From CAILHX01 sp046155285 (GTDB lineage Bacteria > Pseudomonadota > Gammaproteobacteria > Burkholderiales > Methylophilaceae): a stretch of 64,000 nucleotides of DNA. The first letter of the stretch is position 1, and each line of letters opens with the position of its first letter. Where the stretch lies: contig JBJXEA010000016.1 of NCBI GenBank assembly GCA_046155285.1, forward strand, positions 37,880-101,879. Direction: 5' to 3'. Of this stretch, positions 7,645-15,359 are shown one piece after another. The position numbers and the translations under genes were made by a program. A model generated the notes under the pieces. The model searched no databases and had not been told where the DNA came from. It worked only from the letters and a program-made list of their open reading frames with translations.

Positions 7645-8528
7645 ACATACATCTCCTTAGGCGAAGGCTCGAACACCTTGGCATTCTTGATGTCGGGCAA
7701 ATGCGCCAAAGCACGGAACTCGGAGGCAATCGCCACATAGTCGTCGTGCTCGGCAATAATCGCCGGTTTGCAGGCAAATGGGTCGCGCACCAGCGCCAAC
7801 TGGTCTTTTGTACCCATGAGCAAGGTGTAAAAACCATCCAATTCCTCAAAACCCTGATTCAACGCGGCTTCCAGGTCATCCCCTTCACGCATGCGCCATT
7901 CCAGAAAGCGGCAGGCGGCCTCGGTGTCGTTGTCGGTTTCAAACTCTATGCCTTCATGTTCCAACTTACGGCGCAGGCTGTGCGCGTTGGACAGCGAGCC
8001 GTTATGCACCAAGCACCAGTCTTGTCCTGCGGTGAATGGATGAGCATGCGCCGGAGTCACCGCAGATTCAGTCGCCATGCGCGTGTGGCCGACCAGATGC
8101 GTACCGCTGACGTGCGGCAAGTCGTAGCGCTTGGCGACATCTGCCGGCAAGCCAATATCTTTGTAGACATCTATGGAATGACCCACCGACAGAAGATGCA
8201 CGTTGGGGTAAGCCTGTTTCAGCCAAGCCTTCACCACAGCCGGTTCCAGCGTGGTCACCAGAATGGCATGATTACCCTGTGCGCTGATGCTGTGTTGGCT
8301 GGCATGTTGCGCCGCCAGCTCCTGAGCCAAACCCTGCCAGTTGAACGCCATAGACGGTGCATACAGGCTGAATTTCAGCTCCTTAGCGCCGACCGGAGCG
8401 GTAAACACCGCCATCCCCGCCGAATCAGGCCCACGCTCAGTCATGCCGATGAGCATGGGCATCATCAATTCGCCAATATTGGCGCGCATGTTCTGGTTTT
8501 TCACCAGCAATCCTACAATTCCACACAT
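7632..8528 (-). CDS. mgsA: N-methylglutamate synthase amidotransferase-type subunit A
   Basis: A 298-residue class II glutamine amidotransferase domain protein, homologous to the N-terminal domain of glutamate synthase. MCGIVGLL at the start exposes Cys2 as the catalytic nucleophile once Met is removed. Further family landmarks are the HTRMAT segment and the HNGSLSN oxyanion motif. In this pathway the domain is thought to release methylamine from gamma-glutamylmethylamide, in place of ammonia from glutamine, and channel it to MgsC. A strong AAGGAG precedes the ATG. A 112-bp repeat element lies between this gene and gmaS upstream. Confidence 0.92.
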   Translation of the reverse strand: MCGIVGLLVKNQNMRANIGELMMPMLIGMTERGPDSAGMAVFTAPVGAKELKFSLYAPSMAFNWQGLAQELAAQHASQHSISAQGNHAILVTTLEPAVVKAWLKQAYPNVHLLSVGHSIDVYKDIGLPADVAKRYDLPHVSGTHLVGHTRMATESAVTPAHAHPFTAGQDWCLVHNGSLSNAHSLRRKLEHEGIEFETDNDTEAACRFLEWRMREGDDLEAALNQGFEELDGFYTLLMGTKDQLALVRDPFACKPAIIAEHDDYVAIASEFRALAHLPDIKNAKVFEPSPKEMYVWKL

Positions 8529-8568
8529 AAAAATCTCCTTGTTATCCTAAATTGTCCATTAGGCAGGC

Positions 8569-8680
8569 GCTCCCTCTCCCGCAGGCGGGAGAGAGTTGGG
8601 GAGAGGGAGCTTGTACACGAAAGTACTTCATTCATGCACTCAAAAACCCTCTCCCCCGCCTGCGGGGGAGGGGAGCGAGC
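8569..8680. repeat. Paired palindromic element, CTCTCCC family, between gmaS and mgsA
   Basis: The left module (8569-8610) begins GCTCCCTCTCC and ends in its reverse complement, GGAGAGGGAGC. The right module (about 8648-8680) is CCCTCTCCCCCGCC with an inverted partner. The element ends directly against the gmaS stop codon at 8681-8683. There is no coding sequence in this gap. Confidence 0.8.
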
Positions 8681-10015
8681 TTAGAAAAACTCCACGTAGC
8701 GTTTGATTTCCCAATCAGAAACGTGGCGCATGTATTCAATCCATTCCATAGATTTCAAATCAATGAACTCTTGCGAGAGCTTGTCGCCCAGCGCGTCGCG
8801 CACCACTTTGTCGGCTTCAAATGCACGCACTGCCTCGTTGAGGTTTTGCGGCAGGATGCCAATGCCATGTTTTTTAAGCTCGGCGGGAGAATAGTCGTAA
8901 AGATTGTCGCCATTGCCCTTGCCCGGATCCAACTCACGTTTCACGCCATCCAGCCCAGCCGCGATGACGGCGGCGGTGATGAGATACGGGTTGCTGCTTC
9001 CATCAGGCAAGCGCAACTCAAGGCGGCCATAGGGAATGCGTACCATGGTGGAGCGATTGTTATTGCCATAAGAAATGTACGCAGGCGCCCAAGTAGCGCC
9101 GGTGAGAGAGCGACCCACGACCAAGCGCTTGTAGGAGTTAACCGTAGGCGCTGCCAACGCGCAAAGTGCTGGCGCATGCGCCAGAATGCCACCCATGAAG
9201 TGATAGGCCAGCTTGGATAATCCATGCCCAGTCTTGTCGCTATCGTCCTGGAACAGGCTCTTTTTGCCGTCGCCGATGGACATATGCATGTGCATTCCGT
9301 TGCCGGGGCGGTTGCTGAAGGGTTTGGGCATAAACGAACACATCATGCCCAAGCTATTGGCAATCTCGCTCGCCGCCATTTTGAACAGGATGAAATCATC
9401 CGCGCTCTTCAGGCAGTCGGCGTAGGTGTAGTTGATTTCAAACTGGCCGTTGGAATCTTCGTGGTCAATTTGATACACATCCAAACCGCAAGCCAGCAAC
9501 GACTCTGTCAGCTCCTCCAAAAACACCGACTGGCGCGTGATGCCTTTGTAGTCATAACAGGGTTTTTGCAGCGTATCGGTGTCGTCTACCGGCTGTATCT
9601 GGCCGTACTCGTCCATTTTCAGCAAGGAGAACTCTGGCTCCAAGCCGGTATAAAGTATCCAGCCTTTTTTCTTCAGAATATCCACTTGTTTTTTCAGCAC
9701 CACGCGCGAGTCGAATTCATAAGGCTTGCCCAGCACATGCCCATCGCAAATGATGCGTGCATAGCCAGGTTGCCAAGGGATTAGAGATAGAGTGGATAGC
9801 TCGCCAACCGCCATGTAATCCGGCCCATTGGGCGCGATGCCCATGCCCCATATTGCCCCGCCCGCAAAGCCCGCACCGGTGGTGAGTATGTCTTCCAGAT
9901 GCGCTGCAGGTACGGATTTCACCTTGGCCACCCCGTGAATATCCACAAACTGCGCCAGTACGTATTTGACTTTGTTATCTTTCAAAAACTTCTTTGCTTC
10001 TGCCAGTGATTTCAT
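8681..10015 (-). CDS. gmaS: Gamma-glutamylmethylamide synthetase
   Basis: A 444-residue member of the glutamine synthetase superfamily that joins methylamine to glutamate with ATP. It has the beta-grasp N-terminal domain and a glutamine-synthetase catalytic domain. Motifs include the metal-ligand segment around YQIDHEDSNGQFEINY, KPFSNRPGNGMHMHMS, and a substrate/nucleotide loop with NSYKRL and the EwRLP-like ELRLPDGSSNPY. The length and the lack of a C-terminal adenylylation region match GmaS rather than GlnA. GGGAG lies six bases before the ATG at 10015; a TTG directly upstream is less likely. It sits between mgdD and mgsA, the expected place in an N-methylglutamate operon. A true GlnA is not excluded by motifs alone, but context makes it very unlikely. 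Confidence 0.93.
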   Translation of the reverse strand: MKSLAEAKKFLKDNKVKYVLAQFVDIHGVAKVKSVPAAHLEDILTTGAGFAGGAIWGMGIAPNGPDYMAVGELSTLSLIPWQPGYARIICDGHVLGKPYEFDSRVVLKKQVDILKKKGWILYTGLEPEFSLLKMDEYGQIQPVDDTDTLQKPCYDYKGITRQSVFLEELTESLLACGLDVYQIDHEDSNGQFEINYTYADCLKSADDFILFKMAASEIANSLGMMCSFMPKPFSNRPGNGMHMHMSIGDGKKSLFQDDSDKTGHGLSKLAYHFMGGILAHAPALCALAAPTVNSYKRLVVGRSLTGATWAPAYISYGNNNRSTMVRIPYGRLELRLPDGSSNPYLITAAVIAAGLDGVKRELDPGKGNGDNLYDYSPAELKKHGIGILPQNLNEAVRAFEADKVVRDALGDKLSQEFIDLKSMEWIEYMRHVSDWEIKRYVEFF

Positions 10016-10037
10016 CAAGCGCTCCCTTTATCAATAA

Positions 10038-10706
10038 TTACAATTTGTAATGCGACGAGAGGCCAACAGCGCCGCCGCCGTGTTCCACTGCAATTTCCAA
10101 CATCGTATCCCACATAAAAGCCCCATAAGTGCCGTCGCACCACAGCCGATAAACTGGCTCGCCTTGAAGATTCTGGCGAATAATGGTGGCAGAAATTCCT
10201 GCCACCTGCGTCATCAGCAAGGCATGTTCGTCCAGTGCTTTTTCACGCAAATCGAGCGCACACAGCTCCGCAAGCAGCTTAGAAACCAAGCTGCCACTCA
10301 ACAGCAGCGCCGCATCGCAACGCTCCACCTGATACAAACCTTGCTTCGTTGCTTTCTCCGCTGCATGTAGCGCGGTACAAAGATTGCCTCCCGGCGGGTC
10401 TTCCAGCAAAAACTCGCTATTACCCAAGCGCAGCACCAAAGCGCCCGATGCCTGCTGATTCCAACTGTTAGCGGTGGCCGGAATGATGACTTTGTTCGCT
10501 TCCAGCCATTGCGCTGCGCCAGCGCCTTTAATCGCAAACCGCGACAGGCAACTTACGTCACACACGCCCAGCGTTTGTTTGTGGCGAACTTCGGTCGCTT
10601 CGTCATCAAAGTGCATAGCCACTTCCATGCCGTTGAGCGCACCCATGCTGAAAGACAAGCCCTTGAGCGCGTATGCAACAGGAGTAGGTTGATTCATCAT
10701 CTGCAT
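10038..10706 (-). CDS. mgdD: N-methylglutamate dehydrogenase subunit D (SoxG-like)
   Basis: The small folate-binding-fold subunit of N-methylglutamate dehydrogenase, homologous to the gamma subunit (SoxG) of heterotetrameric sarcosine oxidase, 222 residues. The start at 10706 follows the mgdC stop by one base and has GGAG six bases upstream; longer starts would run deep into mgdC. Family features include CDVSCLSRFAIKGAGA near residue 50, RLGNSEFLLEDPPGG, and a C-terminal YRLWCDGTYGAFMWDTM segment. Subunits C and D together form the site where the methylene group is passed on, probably to tetrahydrofolate. It is followed by gmaS after 22 bases. Confidence 0.88.
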   Translation of the reverse strand: MQMMNQPTPVAYALKGLSFSMGALNGMEVAMHFDDEATEVRHKQTLGVCDVSCLSRFAIKGAGAAQWLEANKVIIPATANSWNQQASGALVLRLGNSEFLLEDPPGGNLCTALHAAEKATKQGLYQVERCDAALLLSGSLVSKLLAELCALDLREKALDEHALLMTQVAGISATIIRQNLQGEPVYRLWCDGTYGAFMWDTMLEIAVEHGGGAVGLSSHYKL

Positions 10707-10707
10707 A

Positions 10708-13605
10708 CTATTCTCCATGCTCCAGCGCAATAAACGGCGCTTTGACCACCGTGGCCTGCACCATCGCACCGCTATCTGTTCTGATGTGGAAGTGTGAACC
10801 CGGGTTCACATCCGTCGGCGCCACATAGGCAAAGCCTATGACGCGATTGGCCGCAGGGCTAAAAGAGATGCTGGTCACCCGCCCTTTAATCTCATTGGCC
10901 TGCATCACCAAATTGCATTCAAAAGGCATTTCACCGCTGAAGCCTGTCTCCAACATGAAATGCACCAAGCGTTTTTTGACAGGACGTTGTGCGATGATTT
11001 TTAAGCTGCGCTGGCCGACAAAAAATGGCTTATCCATCTGTATCGCCCATTCAGCGCCGATTTCATAAGGATTGGTCAGGCCATCGGTATCGTGTCCGAC
11101 CAAATGATTGCCCATTTCCAAACGTAACAGCCTTTGTGCGTCGGTGCCAAAAGGGCGAATACCATGACGTTCACCCGCCATCATCAGCGCGTTCCATACC
11201 TGCAAAGCGTTGCCCGCAGGCACATGAATCTCATAGGCCAAGTTTGAGACGAAGCCCACGCGCATCAAGCGCACAGCCGCTCCGGCCAAGGTAGTTTGGC
11301 AAACCGCGCCATAGGCGAAATCGCTGTCTGTTAAGCTGAGTGTTGTCAGCGTTCCTAACACCTCACGCGCTTTCGGACCTGCGACGTTAATCAAGCCATA
11401 AGCGCCGGTGACGTTGATAAGGCCGATTTGCAGTTTCCAGATTTGCAGCCAGCGCTGCATTTCACGGTACACCGCCGCCGCATTGGAGGTGCTGACGGTG
11501 ATATAGAACACATTATCTGCCAAACGCGATACCACACCGTCATCCACCACCACACCAGACTCATCCAGCATCAAGGCGTAGCGCGTCTCACCCACGACTT
11601 GGTCAGCAAACTTGCCAGTGTAGAAGCGCTCCAGAAACTCCGCCGCATCCGCGCCCTGCACTTCAAATTTACCCAGTGAGCCGCCATCAATGATGCCCAC
11701 GGACTGACGCACGGCCAGCGCTTCTTGCTGTATGGCTTCCAGCTTGGAAAGCGTGGGTTTGGCGTAATAAGCCGCACGCCACCAAGCGCCGACTTCGGTG
11801 AATTCTGCGCCAGCGCTTTCGTGCCAGCCATGCATAGGCGTAAGGCGATGCGGATGAAAACTGCGCCCTGCTAGATGCCCCATCGGCGTGGGGTGGAAGA
11901 ACGGACGTGCAGTGGTGGTGCCTATTTTTTCCACCGGCAAACCGCGGATTTTGGCGAGGATGCGAATGGCATTCATGTTGGAATGCTTGCCCTGACTAGG
12001 CCCCATGCCGACGGTGGTGAAACGCTTCATCAGCTCAATGTTATCGAAGCCTTCAATAGCAGCATTGACGAAATCCTTGAGCTGAATGTCCTCGTCAAAA
12101 TCCACAAAGTTTTTGGCTTTGGCGTGCGGCACGATAGGATAGGCGTGGCTGGGCGAGGAATCATGACCTGCATCTACTAATGTCTGCACCGCATCTTTGC
12201 CCAAATAGCGCAATACCTCACCCGCCGCGCGTGCGCCATCTTGCAGGCGTTGTTCCAGCCCAAACACGCCGTTCACCTTGCCCGCCGCAAACACGCCTGC
12301 TGGCAGCTTGTTCGGCACAAATTGTTGCGAAGGATTATCAAAGCGCATCGCCGTGCCGGCTTGGTATAGCAATGCGGCGGCGGGTGCCCAGCCAGCGCTC
12401 ATGGCGATGCCGTCACAGGCTATCGTGAATTTCTGGGCAGGATTAGCCTGATTGCTGGTTTCATCGTAAGGGCAAATCACCGCGCCCACGACGCCCAACT
12501 GACTTTTGGCTGGCAAAGCCTCATACACGCAACTCGCTTTATGTATGGTTATGCCCTTATGTAGCACTTCTACCGCAAGATCACCAACTTCACCCGCAGC
12601 ACGCATGTCCACCAAGGCCGCCACTTTGCAACCCGCTTGCAGTAAATCGAGCGCAACACGATAACCGTGGCTGTTGGCGGTGACCACCACGCCATTGTTG
12701 TAGGGTTTTACCGCATAACGGTGTATCAACCTTTGCGCCGCAGTTCCCAGCATCACGCCCGGCAGGTCGTTGTTACGGAAAACCGGCGGCTGCTCGAACA
12801 CGCCCGTGGCCACGATGACGGCTTTGGCGCGTACCTTGGTGATGCCATTGGCAGCCACGATGGGAATCAGGTGATCGGTGTAATAGCCTGCGGCATAAGC
12901 GCCAGTATGCACGCTGATATTGGGGTGCTGGTTTGCACGCTCAACCAGCGCCAAACACTGTGCGGCAGGCTCATGTGAGGCCGCATGGTCATAGCCCAGA
13001 CTGCCGCCAGCGCGGTGATTTTCGTCTACCAGAATTACTTCCAGCCCCGCATCCGCCGCCGCTAATGCCGCGGTCAAGCCGGTCGGGCCAGCGCCCACCA
13101 CCAGCAAGTCGCAATGACGATGCGTTTTGCGCTTTAAGCCGCGCGGAAAGTCAAAATTGACGATGCCCAAACCCGCGGCTTTGCGGATGAGGTTTTCCCA
13201 GAACGGAAAAAAGCGCCGCGGCGTGTGGAACGCCTTGTAATAAAACCCTACTGGCAACAATGGGGAAATCGAATCCACAAAACGGTTTTTATCCGCCTTC
13301 ACCCCGCCTTTTGTGTTGACCGCCTCCAGCTTCATACCATCACTCACGGTCACTACATCAGCCCGCATATTGGTATCCACGCCATCCGTCACCAGCACGT
13401 TCACATCATGATTGGCCAAGCTCAACACGCCACGTGGGCGGTGATATTTGAAGCTGCGGCCTAGCACTTTTTCTCCCGCCGCCCACAGCGCACTGGTGAT
13501 GGTGTCGCCTTCGTAAGCTGTGTATTCCTTGCCTTCAAAGCTAAAGGTCAGAGGTTTATCGCGGTTGATCCACTCACCCGGTTTTTTGGCTAAGCGCTGG
13601 TTCAT
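10708..13605 (-). CDS. mgdC: N-methylglutamate dehydrogenase subunit C (SoxA-like)
   Basis: A 965-residue protein homologous to the alpha subunit of heterotetrameric sarcosine oxidase. In order it has a ferredoxin-like N-terminal domain (about residues 18-100), a dinucleotide-binding fold with VVGAGPTGLTAALAAADAG near 170, a second nucleotide-binding region with a central disulfide-reductase-like segment, and a C-terminal aminomethyltransferase (GcvT-like) half from about residue 580. The ferredoxin-like domain has no Cys cluster, as usual in this family. Its ATG overlaps the mgdB stop by 4 bp. With MgdA, B and D it oxidises N-methylglutamate to glutamate plus a C1 unit. Length and domain order are full. 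Confidence 0.93.
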   Translation of the reverse strand: MNQRLAKKPGEWINRDKPLTFSFEGKEYTAYEGDTITSALWAAGEKVLGRSFKYHRPRGVLSLANHDVNVLVTDGVDTNMRADVVTVSDGMKLEAVNTKGGVKADKNRFVDSISPLLPVGFYYKAFHTPRRFFPFWENLIRKAAGLGIVNFDFPRGLKRKTHRHCDLLVVGAGPTGLTAALAAADAGLEVILVDENHRAGGSLGYDHAASHEPAAQCLALVERANQHPNISVHTGAYAAGYYTDHLIPIVAANGITKVRAKAVIVATGVFEQPPVFRNNDLPGVMLGTAAQRLIHRYAVKPYNNGVVVTANSHGYRVALDLLQAGCKVAALVDMRAAGEVGDLAVEVLHKGITIHKASCVYEALPAKSQLGVVGAVICPYDETSNQANPAQKFTIACDGIAMSAGWAPAAALLYQAGTAMRFDNPSQQFVPNKLPAGVFAAGKVNGVFGLEQRLQDGARAAGEVLRYLGKDAVQTLVDAGHDSSPSHAYPIVPHAKAKNFVDFDEDIQLKDFVNAAIEGFDNIELMKRFTTVGMGPSQGKHSNMNAIRILAKIRGLPVEKIGTTTARPFFHPTPMGHLAGRSFHPHRLTPMHGWHESAGAEFTEVGAWWRAAYYAKPTLSKLEAIQQEALAVRQSVGIIDGGSLGKFEVQGADAAEFLERFYTGKFADQVVGETRYALMLDESGVVVDDGVVSRLADNVFYITVSTSNAAAVYREMQRWLQIWKLQIGLINVTGAYGLINVAGPKAREVLGTLTTLSLTDSDFAYGAVCQTTLAGAAVRLMRVGFVSNLAYEIHVPAGNALQVWNALMMAGERHGIRPFGTDAQRLLRLEMGNHLVGHDTDGLTNPYEIGAEWAIQMDKPFFVGQRSLKIIAQRPVKKRLVHFMLETGFSGEMPFECNLVMQANEIKGRVTSISFSPAANRVIGFAYVAPTDVNPGSHFHIRTDSGAMVQATVVKAPFIALEHGE

Positions 13606-13865
13606 GTTGCGCCCCCTTGCCCAAACAGATAGGTGCGGATGACTTCTTCAGTCAGCGTGTTGCGCTCGGCGATGAACCAAGTACCGCTGGCGCTGTGATA
13701 CCACCATTCTGTTTTCACGCCGGGTGCGCCATTTCTATTGTGTACATAAGCCGCCCACTCTTTATCAGTGCAGGTGTCAGAATCGGGCATATTGCGCAAT
13801 TCGCCACCAAATACGAATTCGCTGATGGGGCGGCTGCCGTTCATAGGACAATTAAGTAGCTTCAT
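13602..13865 (-). CDS. mgdB: N-methylglutamate dehydrogenase subunit B (SoxD-like)
   Basis: An 87-residue small subunit homologous to the delta subunit of sarcosine oxidase, recognisable from MKLLNCPMNG at the start, SDKEW-like TDKEWAAYVHNRN in the middle and the following WWYHSASGTWF segment. In the sarcosine oxidase delta subunit a zinc ion is held by two N-terminal Cys (CxxC) and a His-x3-Cys. Here only the first Cys (C6) and the His remain; the other positions are Met/Asn and Ser/Gly. The structural zinc therefore seems to be lost. The ATG follows the mgdA TAA directly, and the stop overlaps mgdC by 4 bp. Confidence 0.9.
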   Translation of the reverse strand: MKLLNCPMNGSRPISEFVFGGELRNMPDSDTCTDKEWAAYVHNRNGAPGVKTEWWYHSASGTWFIAERNTLTEEVIRTYLFGQGGAT

Positions 13866-15107
13866 TTAATGACCGACCGAGGCCGCACCTTTCTCGCCAG
13901 TCAATTCGTAGTCTTCAAAACGTGACAGGCGGAAGGAATGAATCATGTCCGGCGCTTGGTCATTAGCGATGGTCGCTGCCATAGTTTTGCCGCTGATGGG
14001 TGTGGCCTTAAACCCCCAAGTACCCCATCCCGCGTCGAGATAGAAGCCTTCAATCGGCGTTTTGCCCATAATCGGCGCAAAGTCTGGTGTCATATCTGCC
14101 ATGCCCGCCCATTGGCGCACAATTTTGACGTTGGAAAGAAAGGGAAACATATCCAGCATGTGCGAGGTCAGACCTTCGACAAAATCTAGCGACGAACGCG
14201 TGGAATGCACTTCATACGGATCAAGCGAAGAGCCCATCACCAGCTCGCCGCGCGAGGACTGGCTGACGTAGACATGGAGGCTGCCAGACACCAGAATGGT
14301 ATTCAGCCAAGGTTTCATCGGCTCGGTGACGCAAGCTTGTAGCGGGTGGATGACGATGGGCGTATCGAGGCCGATCATTTTGGTCACGCGCGGTGTAAAT
14401 CCGGCCACCGCAGACAGTACTTGCTTGGTAGCGATGTAGCCGCGGCTGGTGTGCACACCAGCCACTTTGCCGCTTTGCACATCAATACCAGTCACCTCGG
14501 TATTTTGGAAAATTTCCGCACCTTGGCGGTCTGCGCCGCGTGCATAGCCCCACGCCACACCGTCGTGGCGGGCAATGGAGCCGGGGGCGTGATACAGCGC
14601 TCCAAGAATTGGCGCGTGGCCGCTGCAACTGAGATCAAGCTGCGGACAGGCTTTAGCGATTTCTTCCGGCCCCACCACACGGCTTTCTACACCCACATGC
14701 TTATTGACTTCAGCCCGCCAACGCATGGTACGCATGGCAGATTCGGTATGTGCCAGCGTGAAATGGCCGCGATTGGAGTAAAAAAGATTGAGGTCGAGTT
14801 CTTCTGATAAGCCCTCGTAAATCTTAACGCTGGCATCGTAGAAATTGACGCCTTCAGGAGTGAGGTAGTTGGAGCGCACAATAGTGGTGTTGCGCCCGGT
14901 ATTACCGCCGCCGATATAGCCGCGCTCCAGCACTGCCACATTAGTGATGCCGTGGTCTTTAGCCAGATAATAAGCCGCTGCCAAACCATGCCCACCACCG
15001 CCTATGATGACTACATCATAGGATTTTTTCGGTTGCTCCAACGCCCGAAAGAATCGCGGTGCCGGATGGCCTTTGCTTAAGGCAAATTTCAGTAGTCTAA
15101 AAGGCAT
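13866..15107 (-). CDS. mgdA: N-methylglutamate dehydrogenase subunit A (SoxB-like flavoprotein)
   Basis: The first gene of the pathway operon. The 413-residue FAD-dependent amine oxidoreductase is homologous to the beta subunit of sarcosine oxidase. An FAD-binding Rossmann motif (VVIIGGGGHGLAAAYYLA) begins near residue 32. ERGYIGGGNTGRN follows, then an ARHD motif (His about 181) where related sarcosine oxidases attach FMN covalently; that correspondence is from memory of the family. The catalytic part oxidises the N-methyl group. A 250-bp AT-rich region upstream holds the operon promoter. Confidence 0.92.
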   Translation of the reverse strand: MPFRLLKFALSKGHPAPRFFRALEQPKKSYDVVIIGGGGHGLAAAYYLAKDHGITNVAVLERGYIGGGNTGRNTTIVRSNYLTPEGVNFYDASVKIYEGLSEELDLNLFYSNRGHFTLAHTESAMRTMRWRAEVNKHVGVESRVVGPEEIAKACPQLDLSCSGHAPILGALYHAPGSIARHDGVAWGYARGADRQGAEIFQNTEVTGIDVQSGKVAGVHTSRGYIATKQVLSAVAGFTPRVTKMIGLDTPIVIHPLQACVTEPMKPWLNTILVSGSLHVYVSQSSRGELVMGSSLDPYEVHSTRSSLDFVEGLTSHMLDMFPFLSNVKIVRQWAGMADMTPDFAPIMGKTPIEGFYLDAGWGTWGFKATPISGKTMAATIANDQAPDMIHSFRLSRFEDYELTGEKGAASVGH

Positions 15108-15359
15108 TTATTTTCCCAAACTTCACACAAGACATTCAGTGTTACTACTGTCAGACTAAAATCTGAACCAACAAATTAAGTAAACTTTTTTAATTGCAAT
15201 GAAACATTGATGTGATTATTTAACAGTTCACACACTATGTCAACAGTTAAATTAAGTTATAAAATCATTAATTTTCCCATCTAGATAATAATAAAATTAA
15301 ATACATATCATATAGTTATGTAATTTTTAACACTCTGCGCACCAATGGATAATGTAGAT
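15108..15359 (-). promoter_or_regulatory. Promoter region of the methylamine operon with an imperfect palindrome
   Basis: A 252-bp AT-rich gap upstream of mgdA and downstream of the molybdoenzyme gene. TCAGACTAAAATCTGA (15151-15166) is an inverted repeat about 45 bases before the mgdA start. Its ACT-AAAAT core resembles the repeated box in the divergent promoter at 18084-18179. The far half (15240-15340) is very AT-rich and could include UP-element-like sequence. No sigma-54 signature and no coding sequence were found. Confidence 0.45.

Noticed and set aside
7701..9784. Long open frames on the plus strand opposite mgsA and gmaS.
   Set aside because: They are antisense to well-supported genes, lack ribosome-binding sites and have no recognisable domain; they follow from the base composition of the real genes.
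8681..10015. Glutamine synthetase (glnA).
   Set aside because: The motifs are of the superfamily, but the gene sits inside mgd/mgs genes and the product has the length and shortened C-terminus of gamma-glutamylmethylamide synthetase.
10708..15107. Heterotetrameric sarcosine oxidase (soxBDAG).
   Set aside because: The subunit order and folds match, but linkage to gmaS and mgsABC identifies N-methylglutamate dehydrogenase. MgdB also lacks the sarcosine oxidase zinc ligands.
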